From Haliotis asinina (Eukaryota; Mollusca; Gastropoda; Lepetellida; Haliotidae): DNA of 64,000 bases. Under the pieces are notes generated by a model that saw only the letters and a program-made list of their open reading frames with translations, had not been told where the DNA came from and did not search any database. The stretch covers positions 47,158,645-47,222,644 of the forward strand of contig NC_090281.1 of assembly GCF_037392515.1 (NCBI RefSeq). The letters run 5' to 3'. The position numbers and the translations under genes are program-made. Positions 24,191-36,300 of the stretch are shown in pieces (position 1 is the first letter of the stretch; every line of letters begins with the position of its first letter).

Positions 24191-24507
24191 TGAGAGGCAT
24201 GGTGTCATGTTGTCTACTCCTAGCTTGAGTGCAGCAGTGACATACGATCTTCTCACAGAGGGGGTCACCGTGATCTTGCTTCTGCAAGAGGAGGTCCTGG
24301 TACATCCACGTTCCCTGTGTTTTTGACCAGAGTACACGTTACGGGGTGTGATTTTGATACAGTGACCTAGCTACCGGGACATCGTCTAAGGTTCGCAACT
24401 AGAAAATGAACCGGAACACGCGTAAACCTGACGTGTATGTATTGGGAACAGCCTTGTCGTCCCTGTATGGGTAGACTAACGCTTAGTCCCTTAATGCATT
24501 ACACACT
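24191..24507. other. No gene recognised
   Basis: Both strands are open over parts of this stretch without domain signal. Confidence 0.4.
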
Positions 24508-24550
24508 CTCTCCCCCCCCCCCCCCTCTTTCTCTCTCATACACACACACG

Positions 24551-24590
<40 letters not shown>
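24508..24590. repeat. Compound microsatellite
   Basis: A C-run, a TC tract, a CA tract and a GA tract follow in direct succession. Confidence 0.95.
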
Positions 24591-24594
<4 letters not shown>

Positions 24595-26039
24595 GACAGA
24601 TTTGACAGTAACAAGTAAATCCATTTAAATTGAAAAGGAGCCCCAGTGAGTCTGGAACATTCCTGAAGAAATCTAGACTTGGTTCATTTGGGACTTTAAA
24701 TTTTGTGGTTCACACTAAATGTATGTAAGGGGAACAGTCTTGGCGTCTCTGGGCACCACTGGTAGGGTGTCACCTGTCGACACTCCCGGCGGAATAGTTC
24801 TAAACGTGTAACGTGGAGATGGTTCTCATCTTAGTTTTCACTATGATACTGACCGAGTTCCACCACAGACTCATTTTCCCGAAGACAACAGACATGTTGT
24901 CCTGGAGACCACTGACACACGCTCCTGGTGATCACACTGTTCTGAGGTGTCCTGTTTTACCGTTTTCAGTTGGAAATGTGACACACCCCCTCGTGTCATC
25001 AAAACATGTGGAGGTAACAAGAGAAGGCTGTAAACTGCTCGGGTCTGAATGTCTATATACTCGGTCACGCAACTAATATCCTCCTTTGTTATGACTGTTC
25101 AGTTCCAACGGCCCCATGAAAGAGCATAATATGCGCAGTTATCAATGCTGTTGATGAATGGTCTACCCTGTACTTCTGCATGTTATCTGAAATGTCTGCG
25201 TCATCCGTTAATCAGATGCCTTGGAAGTTTAGAAATGATTCACTGGTAAACACATATATGATGATCCACGACCTGACAAATGACCCCAATTTGCATACTT
25301 GGGAACGCCCCACAGAACGATCCACTTGAAACAAGAGGGAGACAGGTTGTCTGATAAATATCGAGAAGTTCATTTTCCGCATGAATTGTTATAGCACATA
25401 ACATGGCAACAGGTACAATACCAACGAATTGAATTAACACAATATACTGAGCAAACATGTTTAGGACCACCGATCCATTTCACGAAGCAAATGACATTTT
25501 CCTGGGTTTTTTTTACAAAATTGTTGAATATCTAAAATGCTTGTCAATGCCCCAATCACCTATTTGTCTTCGTCTTAACTAGCGTGGAATATCAGTATCT
25601 TATGCCTGAAATTGAAGTCTTATCATTCGATGGAATATGCGGTGTTGATTTCATGTCACAATTAGCATGTATTGCACGCGCATAATCGTCAAGCTACCTG
25701 TAGCAGCCAAGTGTACTCGCCCAATTCGGTGTACCGCCTCTCTTGTCACAAATGCGTTTAGTGCGCAGGGTCATCTAATATGTGTCTAGCAGTAGTTGTA
25801 AACGTGAGCCGTCCCGTCCTGTGGGACTGATCATCGATAACCCCTACACGGTGAGAACACTGTATTGCTTCCTAGATCATTGACCTTTTAACTGTAATAT
25901 TTGGTACATTTGTTTTTGCCCAAAACACATCGTATTGGTTGAAAGGAAATAGGAAACGCAGTAATGCTGCGTACCGGTCATCAATAGTAGGTTCTACTTT
26001 TGCTTTCTATTCCACCGGAAGTGACATCAATATGCACTT
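24591..26039. other. No supported gene
   Basis: A plus-strand frame at 24813-25076 begins MEMVLILVFTMILTEF, which resembles a signal peptide, and has a few Cys residues. A similar-length frame is open on the other strand. It is not called as a gene. Confidence 0.4.
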
Positions 26040-26290
26040 TGAATATTCTTTCAGAATTCCAGATTTGAGTTTTTACTCAAATTTTAGGAAACACATTTCC
26101 TTGAATGTACTGAAATTGATATTAAACTAAAACAATAGTAGACATTTTGAGTTTTGTAAATATATACCTTAAGGTGTTTGCGCATGTATTTGAGTTTAAA
26201 GTTCACTGGTTTCAAATTGTCAAACTCAGTTTGAAATTTGAGTAAGGACTTTATTTCGAGAAATCGGGGTCTTGTCTATCATCCGTCAGG
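26040..26290. mobile_element. MITE-like palindromic repeat, copy 1
   Basis: It contains GGTTTCAAATTGTCAAACTC next to CAGTTTGAAATTTGAGT and TTCGAGAAATCGGGGTCTTG. These match 52270-52560, where the parts recur in another arrangement. The inverted CAAACTCAGTTTG centre suggests a foldback element. Confidence 0.5.
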
Positions 26291-26557
26291 CATATTTTGT
26301 TTCCGGAGCTCACAAACTGAATAACGCTTCATCTGAAATGACATGGAGAACATATCGTGCATATATCATTGACATGGCAACTAAGTAATGAATAAAGGAT
26401 CTACAGAGTTAGCCGTTCGTCCTGATACACTTATGTATTACGTTTTCCATTTTTTAACTTTGCCTTTTCATATTCTGTAAATGTAAACTCCCTCTTTTTC
26501 TGAGGATAACCCCTGCTCTAGTGTTGTGTTCGGACAGTATCTTATTGAGACGGTCAG

Positions 26558-26728
26558 AGTGAGTGAGTGAGTTTGGTTTTACGCCACTTTCAGCAATATT
26601 CCAGCGATATAACACGGCGGGGGACACCAGAAAATGCGCCTCACACATTGTACCCATGTGGGGAATAGAACCCGGGTCTTCGGCGTGACGAGCGAACGCT
26701 TTAACCACTAGGCTACCCCACCACCCCG
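26558..26728 (-). repeat. SINE-B copy
   Basis: GAGTTTGGTTTTACGCCACT on the left and CGGCGTGACGAGCGAACGCT on the right match the family in antisense orientation. Confidence 0.9.
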
Positions 26729-27064
26729 AGACGGTCAGCGGTCAGCTGACGTGTTTTCATCAGTTTGTACATTGACGATTTCGAACAAGTTCTAAGCGGC
26801 TGTTTAGGCCAAGGAGTTGAACTCCAACTCTCATAAAGCATATTGTTACTGTCGAAAAGACTATTTCATATTTGTTCTCTAATTGCAGTGTCATAATGAA
26901 CATGCTCCTAACCAAACCTATTTCTGAATAAATATATGTTCATGAGTGGCACCCGAGAAAAACAAAGTATCTCATATCGTGAAATCAGCTGTCAGGGGTT
27001 CTCTTCTGCAGTTGTCTTGATCTGACACACGTCGTCTTCAGGGCCTTGAACTGACTGGACATCA

Positions 27065-27330
27065 GTTCCAGTGATTAAGTGAGATCAATGTTCCGTTGAA
27101 CGAGTAATGTCAATATTACAGTTACTGAGTAATGTCAATGTAGCAGTGATTGAATAATGTCAATGTAGCAGTGATTGAATAATGTCAATGTTTCAATGAT
27201 TGAATAATGTCATTGTTCCAGTAATGGAGATATGTCAGTTTTCCAGTGATTGAGGTATATCAATGTTTCAGTGATTGAGTAATTTCAGTGTGCAAGTAAC
27301 TGGATAATGTCAATATGTCAGTTTTCCTGG
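27065..27330. repeat. 23-25-bp minisatellite before the NB-ARC gene
   Basis: About eleven units of GTGATTGAATAATGTCAATG type end some 17 bases before the CTTTTCCAG acceptor of the first coding exon. Confidence 0.9.
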
Positions 27331-27347
27331 GTTTTTTTCTTTTCCAG

Positions 27348-30300
27348 TAACTAAAGATAACCATGTTTGACGACGACTTAGACGACGACCTCGATGACGA
27401 CCCCTGTGACCTTGTCCCCTTCATAGGACGAGACGAGGAAAGGGAAACAATCAAGAAGATGCTGGGCCATTCTGTAAGAGCTGTTCAACTAGTTGGACCA
27501 CCCATGGTTGGCAAAAGCTGTTTGGCTGAAAAGGTATATGATGCATTTGGTTTACACTCTGGCGACCTGGAGAATAACTGACTAGTGGTTAGTTGATCAA
27601 TACCCCAGCCACACCCTTCTCATCACCGCGATATTCCTCCAAAGTTTGATTACTCCTGTATACCATCTCATCCACTGAATCCCTGAAGAACCCCCGGCTT
27701 TGAACTGATTTTAGTAACCCATGTTTGGTTACACAATGTCATTAAGAAAGTGGTAAAAATGTAACATATGTTATATTTGGGATTATACTTTCTTAGTAAA
27801 GTACAAATTCTAGTACTTTTTTAGTTGTCCCATCCGGGATTCGAACCCACACCCTCAGAGTCAGGAACCTAATCGCCAGCACACAAAGTCAGCCGCCTTA
27901 CCCTCTCATCTTTGTGGAAGTCGTGGTGGCTGAGCGGGTAAGGCGGCTGGCTTTACTCAAAAAGTACTAGAATGTGTACTTTACTAAGAAAGTGTAGTCC
28001 CAAATATAACATATGTTACCATGTTTGGTTACTAAGTGGAATCAGGTGGTCAGGCTCGCTGACTGGTTTGACACAGGTCATGGCATCCCAGTTGCGTAGA
28101 TCGAGATCATGCGGTTGACCACTGGATTGTCTGGTCCAGACTCGATTATACAGACCGCTGCCATATAGCTGAAATATTGCAGGGTGGAAGACTATACTCA
28201 CTCACTCACTCACTCACTCTCATCTACTTACGACGTGTTTAAGTTCACTTTTTGTTTCAAATGCCTTGAATCTCTTTAATTTTGAATTTAAAGTTACATT
28301 TTGTAGCTTTCAAGTTTCAAGTAGGTGAAAAGTAGTCTGTTGATAGTTAAACGGATAAAGCAAAGTCTGAAGTCTGAACTGTCCAGTGTGTATCCAGTAG
28401 TACCAATTGCTGATAACGAAACGTCAGATACCCTCGTATCATATGTAACAGTGATGTAGATTTAAACTTTTCACCCATTTCAAGAGGCACATTTAGCCCA
28501 GTGGTCTAGAGCAAGGTTATTCTAGTGTTTCATCCTTCCACGGTACAAGAAATCCAAGATCGTGGTTCGAATCTTAGACGCGTCCTGATTATGATTATTA
28601 AACGATCTCATCACGATATCAAAATCTTATTCACTTGTCTTATTACTGACGATTGCTTGCACTCGAGCCCTGGAGCACCCCGTGAACAGGATATGTACTA
28701 CAGCAAACAGTATCATTTGTTACCCGTGTATACGAACCAAACGTTTTCACGTTTCAGTCATATCCGTGCTGTAACCGTGGCATGCATGCCTGTTTCAGAT
28801 CTCGCGCGAGCTCCAGCAAGAAATGGCGGCAAAAGACCGGAAACTGATGTGCTATCACATGTCTTGTATGGATGTGCTGACGGCTGATGATCTCTTAGCT
28901 CGGCTTAGTGCTGGATTAGAACTGCCATCAACTGCAACATCAGACTCATCGCTGATCAACAGCTTCAAAAAGATCGCGAAAGATGACCCAAAGTGTTCTC
29001 ACTTCTTCGTGTTGCTGAAGTGTGAAAGCTTTCTCAGAATCGGACTTCACATGCAGTTTCTGGATCTTGTAAAGAAGCTTATGGAGACATCAAAACGCGC
29101 CTTCACCATCATAACAACTCAGAAGACTTTTAACTTCCCACCAGCAAGACAAGTCTCTATTAATCCCCTTTCATCCCAGGAGACTGTGACGTTGGTGAAA
29201 CGCTGTGCTCCGGACGTTGACATTGAGCCGTACAGGGAAGCCATTGAGAAACACTGCATGGGGTTACCTCCCTTGGCTATGGACGCTGCGCATCAGCTGG
29301 TCAAAGCACAGGGCATACCCCTCTCTCCTTATGAGTTTGAGGAGCTTCTCTCTGGGGCGAACAGGTCAAGGAGAATCCATACGTCACATGACGTTCTGAA
29401 TTCCGCCGCTTTGCGTCAGTTCCAAGGTCTTAATGACTACCTGAAACAACGGATAATGGATATTTCCATTTTCAAAGGATCTTTCCGTGTGGACCATATT
29501 CTGAAACTCCTTGGTAACAACCAAGCAGAAGCGAAGGCCCAACTTATTGAGATGAGAAACTCAGGAGTGTTGGAACTGGAAAATGGGGGGCAGCGAATGC
29601 ATCTTCAGACTGTTATCAGCCATTATGTTCGGAATATCATGGGAAACCACATTAAATACAGTGATACTGTTCGCCTACAGTTTGTGACGTTGTTTCTCGA
29701 CGTCCTTAAGAAAGCAGACTCGGAGCTGTTCGTCAAGCCTCAACAGACAGTGTTTGGATACCTCCACGATGACTGGCCCAATCTCAGGCAGGTCCTGGAA
29801 GAAGCGATCCACTGCACAGAGAACACCTACCCTGCCTTTCTGCAAGTATGTCTGACTGGAACAAATTCACCATCTAGGATGTTCGTGCTTATGTGTTGTT
29901 GAGTAGGGTGTACTAGTTAAGCTAGTTGCTCCTGTACTTTCAGATGGCCATGTCTATATAGAACCTACTAGTTAAGTGTTTCCCTGAGAGGCAGTCCTTT
30001 ATCTGTAGACCTCTTGTTTGCTCCTGTACTTCCACCTTCGTTTACTAGAACCTGCTAGCTAAATGTTTCCCTGGAGAGTCAGTCCCATATCTGTAGAGGC
30101 CATGTTTGTTCCTGTATTTCCAGGTGGCCATGTCTGCTGAGAATCTGCTAGTTAAGTGTTTCCCAGGAGAGGCTGTCAAATTCTACGAGGCCATGATGTG
30201 GTCGGCCACCAGATACGGCAGCACAGAGGAATGCGCTATGCAAAAATGGCTGCTTGGCATGGCAAAAACTCTCAGCAAAGGTATTGTGATCACGACCACG

Positions 30301-33300
30301 TCACGTCCTTACCTCAAGTTTGATAAAGTCCAAGATCGTTACTATGGCGACCCTGCCAGATAGAAATTTACAACCGAGGAAATGTCCTTGTTCCATTTGA
30401 GGACTGACTGGAACACATATTTTCATATTTCCAGGAACAGACCTAGTCGAGGCGATGGGGTTATTCAAGGAGGCTCTTCCGGTCTTGCGCAGAGGAAACA
30501 CACCTGAGGCGCTGGTGTCAGTCATGGCGGACATGGGCCTCAACTATAGTCGACAGGGCAAGAACACCAAGTCGAGAAAGTAGGTGCACATTTGCAGAAT
30601 CATCCAGATTCCAGCCATCACGTGTCAGGTTGACTTCTACGACCAGCGTCGTTTATGGACTTCCTCCTTCATTAAGACCATTATCTGAAAGTTCAGCTTC
30701 TAACATAAAATGTATGAGTTTACCTTAAAGCTATATTTACCTTTATGTCAGTTGTACGTATCACTATGGAATGTTTTGAGTTTTTATTCCGTTTCATTAA
30801 GAAAACACTCGGGTATTGTATTTGTATTCATGTAAGCTCCTGGTTGCATACGCTACCTTTGTAACTCTTTATAACTTCACAAACGCAAAACACGGGGCAG
30901 TATATTATTTATGACAATACTCTTTAACGATAATAAGCTTACAGACTTTTCCAATCGCTAACACCAAAGGGATCGCCGACAGCAATCAGTGGTTACATCG
31001 TTCCTCGTCATAACGTCACACGAGCCCCGTCCATTCTGGTATCAAAGCATGTGTTAGGCTGTTAGGGGGCATGACCTGAAAATGATTACCCTGACAGTTG
31101 GAACGAAATCATATGCCGTGTATTTACTGTGGGTACATGAACTACTATGAATGAGCTTCTTGCAACATAATGACCTGGAAGGATTTTCACTCTGAAAATA
31201 CAGTTACACCACACTTGTGATGCTGCTTTTGTGAGCAAAATGTACCAATAAGAAGTTTCTTAAAGACATGTTTTTACTGTCTCTTAGAATAGGAAATCTA
31301 CTGCCTGTCTTGTCTTGTCCTATCTTTTAGCCCTTTCTTCTCTTGTCCTGACTTCTCTAGATTCAATGTCTTTTCCTGCCCCGGTCTCACCTGCCCTCTC
31401 TTGCCGTAGCCTGTCTTGCCTCTCGTGCCCTACCTTTGCTTGCCCTTGCACTGTCTTCTCTTGCCCTGTCTTTTCCTACCCTTGTCCTGCCTTCTCTTCT
31501 CTCTGCCTTTCCTGCTCTGCCCTGTCTTGCCCTGACTTACAACACTTCTCCCTTTCCAGCTTCTACTTGGAGGCGCTGGAGGAATCTGGTCGGTGTCATG
31601 ATGGAAGAAAGCTGACGAACAGAATCATCAACATCAGATGCTACCTGGCGATACCCATGATCTTCCTGGGTGGGTTCACTGACCTACGTAGTTCCTAGTT
31701 TTGGATAAGTAGACGCTGTCAATCGTATGAAAGAGGGCTAAGTGGTACTGACATCAACTCACTCGGGCACATACACAACAATCTACGATCGTAGATTCTG
31801 ATCCCAGATTTGTTTTGTGGTTTGTCCGCCCCATACCCGTGTTAGGGATCCATCGAGATCCTGAACATGTGAGATCCACATCAGTTTATGCTTTTCAGAT
31901 GATTAAACTGATGTCCTTGATGTACCTGGAGTAACATTTAAAGCGGTCTCAATTGCAGAACGGCATGATGGACTGTAACGCAGAGCACTATGATGCTCTG
32001 TGACGCAGAACACAAGGATATACTGTGGTGCAGAACACTATATGTATTAAGCCGCAGGACACTATTATGTACTGTGATGTAGAACACTAGGATATACTGT
32101 GATGCAGAACAAAATATGCATTTTGGCGTAAAACACTATTATGTATTGTGACGCAGAACACTATTATGTATTGTGACGCAGAACACTATTATGTATTACA
32201 ATAGAGCACTATGACGAGGCCGAGACGCTGCTGAAGGAGACCCTGGCTGAGACGGAGAAGGTCGCCCCGTGCCACCCCTCCATCCCCGTGATGATCAACA
32301 GTCTCGGTCTTATCTACGAGAGAGGTAGGTCTTGGTGGAGAAGTACTAAAGTACTAAACTAGACCTATGGATGATTGGTAAGGGGTCTTAAGGCTTCGTA
32401 ATGGATTCATTTTCAAATTATTGGATTGTACAGATATATGCATGAGTGCATGTGTGCATGTCAAGGTGTTCTCTGCAAGGCAGAAAGACTCCCCATTCCT
32501 TTGTTCTTCGTGGGATTTTTCATTTCCACCTCAGGATACATGATATGACATTATTTGTACATGTATAACAGTTTGCAACAATTGTTTCTGGCATGACATC
32601 TGTTCGTTAAGAGCATGCAAATATATATAAGCATACATTCAGATGACAACATGCTTGCTTGACCACTTGCTTGGTAAGCACAATGCTTTACAACTTTAGG
32701 AATATTTTTGTTGTGGTACGTTTTGGTCATTTATGTAGAAATTAAGCACTGAAATCATTCACTTCAAACGCTAAAAGTACACCATCATCAATACTGCATG
32801 TACACATACAATACCATCCGTCATAGCCACATGGGTTCGCTTTCGTTTAAATTTGAAATATATACTAATCATAACATATAGAACTATATACGATTGTAAA
32901 ATCTAGATTTAAAAAAAATATTGTCTAAACAGAGATTCGAAATATTTTGATCATAGCTACATCTCTATTGTATGTAGAGTTACACCCATCACCTACAATA
33001 CAGCAATATAACTGAGAAAAAACACACTTGCTCAAGTTCAATAACTCTGAATCACTGTAATAACGTATGTGCTTATTTCTACTTATTAAACATGCTGACA
33101 CAAGTTCGATAACTCCGGCAAATCACTATAGTTGTACTGATACCATTGTGTGCTTTATATATCTACTATTCGAACATACTGACTCAAGTTCGATAACTCT
33201 GGCGAATCACTTTAGTTGCACTAAAAACGTGTGCTTATCTCTACTAATCAAACATATGCTGACTCAAGTTCGATAACTCCGGCAAATCACTATAGTTGTA

Positions 33301-36300
33301 CTGATACCATTGTGTGCTTATATATCTACTGTTCGAACATACTGACTCAAGTTCGATAACTCTGGCGAATCACTTTAGTTGCACTAAAAACGTGTGCTTA
33401 TCTCTACTAATCAAACATATGCTGACTCAAGTTCGATAACTCCTGCGAATCACTATAGTTGTACTAATCACGTGTGTGCTTATCTCTACTAATCAAACAT
33501 GCTGACTCAAGTTCGATAACTCCGGTATTTTTGAAGCAGCTGGAAAAGACGACGACGAGGCGCTGAGATACTACACTGCTTCTCTCTATGAACGCCGGAA
33601 GTATGCTGACGTGGCTCCTGGCGACCTCGTTGTGGTGCTCAACAACGTTGCTATGCAGCACTCAAAACGAGGCAACCACGGTATGATTGATTAGTACTGA
33701 AACTTAGCTTCTTTGAAACTAAAAATGCTTTATGGTTCAACTTCTTTATTATACAAGATCACAACGTTTCGAGACAGTTCCTAGTCTCTTCTTCAGGTGA
33801 ACTGACCTTGCATAATGAAGAAGTTGAACCATAAAGCATTTTTAGTTTGATTTCACCAACTTCTAAATGCTTTTGAAACAACTTAGCTTCTTTGAGTTTA
33901 GAAGTTGGAGAGTGAGATAGGCACAGATTTTGTGGATGACCAACTTCTCTGTTCAGGTGATACGACGTTTCGATACAGATTCTTGTATCATTGTCAAATA
34001 GGCATGAAACGGGTAGAAATCAGGGTTATATATGCACAGTATATGATTACTGGGAAGTACAGTGATGTGATGACAAGAGATTACATCTGGAAGCCATTGG
34101 GAGTGTACAGAGCAGGAGTAGTAATTTACACAAGCAGTTACGGTGGATTCGTGAGTTCACAGAATGCAGTTTTTGGATGAAATAACCTTTATCACTCATG
34201 GGTCCACAAACGCTGTGAGCTGGTTGGCCCCCGAACTCGGTGACCTGACTTGTCCTCAAACTCTTTAACCTGGCTGGTCCTTAAAGTCTCTGACCTAGCC
34301 TCTCGTCAAACTCCTTGACCTGTCCTATGTGACCTGGCTCTTCCTCAAACTCGGTAACCTGGCTGGTCATTAAACTCTGTGAGCTGACGGGTCCCTAAAC
34401 TCTGTAACCTGGCTGGCCCCCAAACTTAGTCACCTGACTTGTCCTCAAACTCTGTAACCTGGCTGGTCCTTAAACTCTCTGACCTAGCCTCTCGTCAAAC
34501 TTCTTGACCCGACCTCTCGTCAAACTCTGTGACCTGGCTGGTCCTTAAACTCTGTGACTTAATGGGTCCCTAAACTCTGTAACCTGGATGGTCCACAGAC
34601 TCTGTGACCTGACCTCTTGTGAAACTCCGTAACCTGGCTGGTCCTTAAACTCTGTGACCTGGCATGTGGTCAAACTCTGTGACCTGGCTGGTCCTCAGAC
34701 TCTGTGACCTAACCTCTTGTGAAACTCTGTAACCTGGCTGGTCCTTAAACTCAGTGACCTGGCATGTGGTCAAACTCTGTGACCTGGCTGGTCCTAAGAC
34801 ACCTGTGACCTGGCCAGTCTTTAAACTCTTTGAGACCTGGCCTGTCGTCAGACTCTGTAGCCTGGACTGTTGTCCAACTCTGCAACCTGACTGGACCTCA
34901 AGCTCTCTGACTTGGATGACTGAAACGGATAGATGATGTGAAGTCAAATGGCAAGTAACGTCGTGTTAAGAGTATTGAACTCTATCGAAGTGCGTGCGTG
35001 CGTGCATGCGTGTGAATGTGTGATTTAACATTAAACATGTGGGGTTGAACCACCGACCTTCGGGCTCACTGGACAGCACGTTTGTCCAGAATTAGTTACA
35101 ACTACGCTACAGTCACCACTGTACACATTTTCCAAGTTGAATCACTCTTGCATCTGTCAACAGACTATGCCTTGCAGCTGCTGTCGGAGGCGAGGGACAT
35201 CCGCATGAAGTTGGGCAGGGTCAACTACCACACGGCCCTAACATGCTGGAATATGGGACAGGTGTATGCCAGAAAGTAAGGCACTTATTGTCATATCAGC
35301 AACAACTGGGACACAGGGGGAACATTTTTAGGCCTGGGTTCGAACACTAATTTCCACTTGATTGGGTTTGTATAAACATCGGGCATTCTACTCAACCCAA
35401 GCAGATCAAGTCATATTAAGGCGTCAGTGTTTACAAAGCAATATACCCAAGTCACTCACCACAAAAGCTTTTGCCACAGTTTTGTCTGTAAAGTGTAACA
35501 TTAAATATACCCAAGTGTCTCAAAATTGTTTGGGCATATTAATCACTGGGACCAAGCATTAATTTCTCTGAATGATGACCAAGAAATATGAGATGACATC
35601 GACGTTTCACAACATTTTCTGTAACACACTATATTTTGTATATTTTGTATAACAATTATTAACTTATTGAATAAATTATATTATGCACTTTTGCAGATGT
35701 GACATCGAAAATGCTTTGAGCGAAGTACGAGACGCTCTGGAGATCTTCAAAAAGTGCACTAAATCCCACTTCGTCATTGTGGAGGTTCTATTTCTGGCCG
35801 CCCATCTGGCTGCGGCTCTTGGCTGGTACGCAGATTCGGAGCAGTACCTCCGGGATGCCGTTGATTTTGAGGACAAATATCGGGAACACCTTCCTAATGG
35901 GAGCCACACACTGATGGTGCTTCAACATCTTCTCATGATCTACCTGGGCTGGAAGAGGAAGAGCTCTCCAGTCTTGGACAGAGCTGTAGCTGAAGCCAAC
36001 AGGCTGGCTGAGCTGAGCAGGGAAACAGAATCCAGGGACAAACACGTCCTCTACTTGCGCCAGACTGCTTCTCTTTACAGAGTCAGAGCATTACTCGATC
36101 AACAGACTGTCTCCAGTGAGATGTTGGACGATGTATTAATCGAGATGAGCGGATTTTGTTTCGTATGTGAAGATCTAAATTCAAGAAACATGGACATGAT
36201 CAGTGTGTTCCGTAGAATGTCAATACATGTAACTGGGGCTTTAGCAAGTTTTGACACTTTATTGAGATCTGAGGCTATGACGACTGTTGTGGGCTTGCTT

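Noticed and set aside
24813..25076. 87-codon plus-strand frame with a signal-peptide-like start and a few Cys residues
   Set aside because: A comparable frame is open on the opposite strand, there is no family match and no exon structure.
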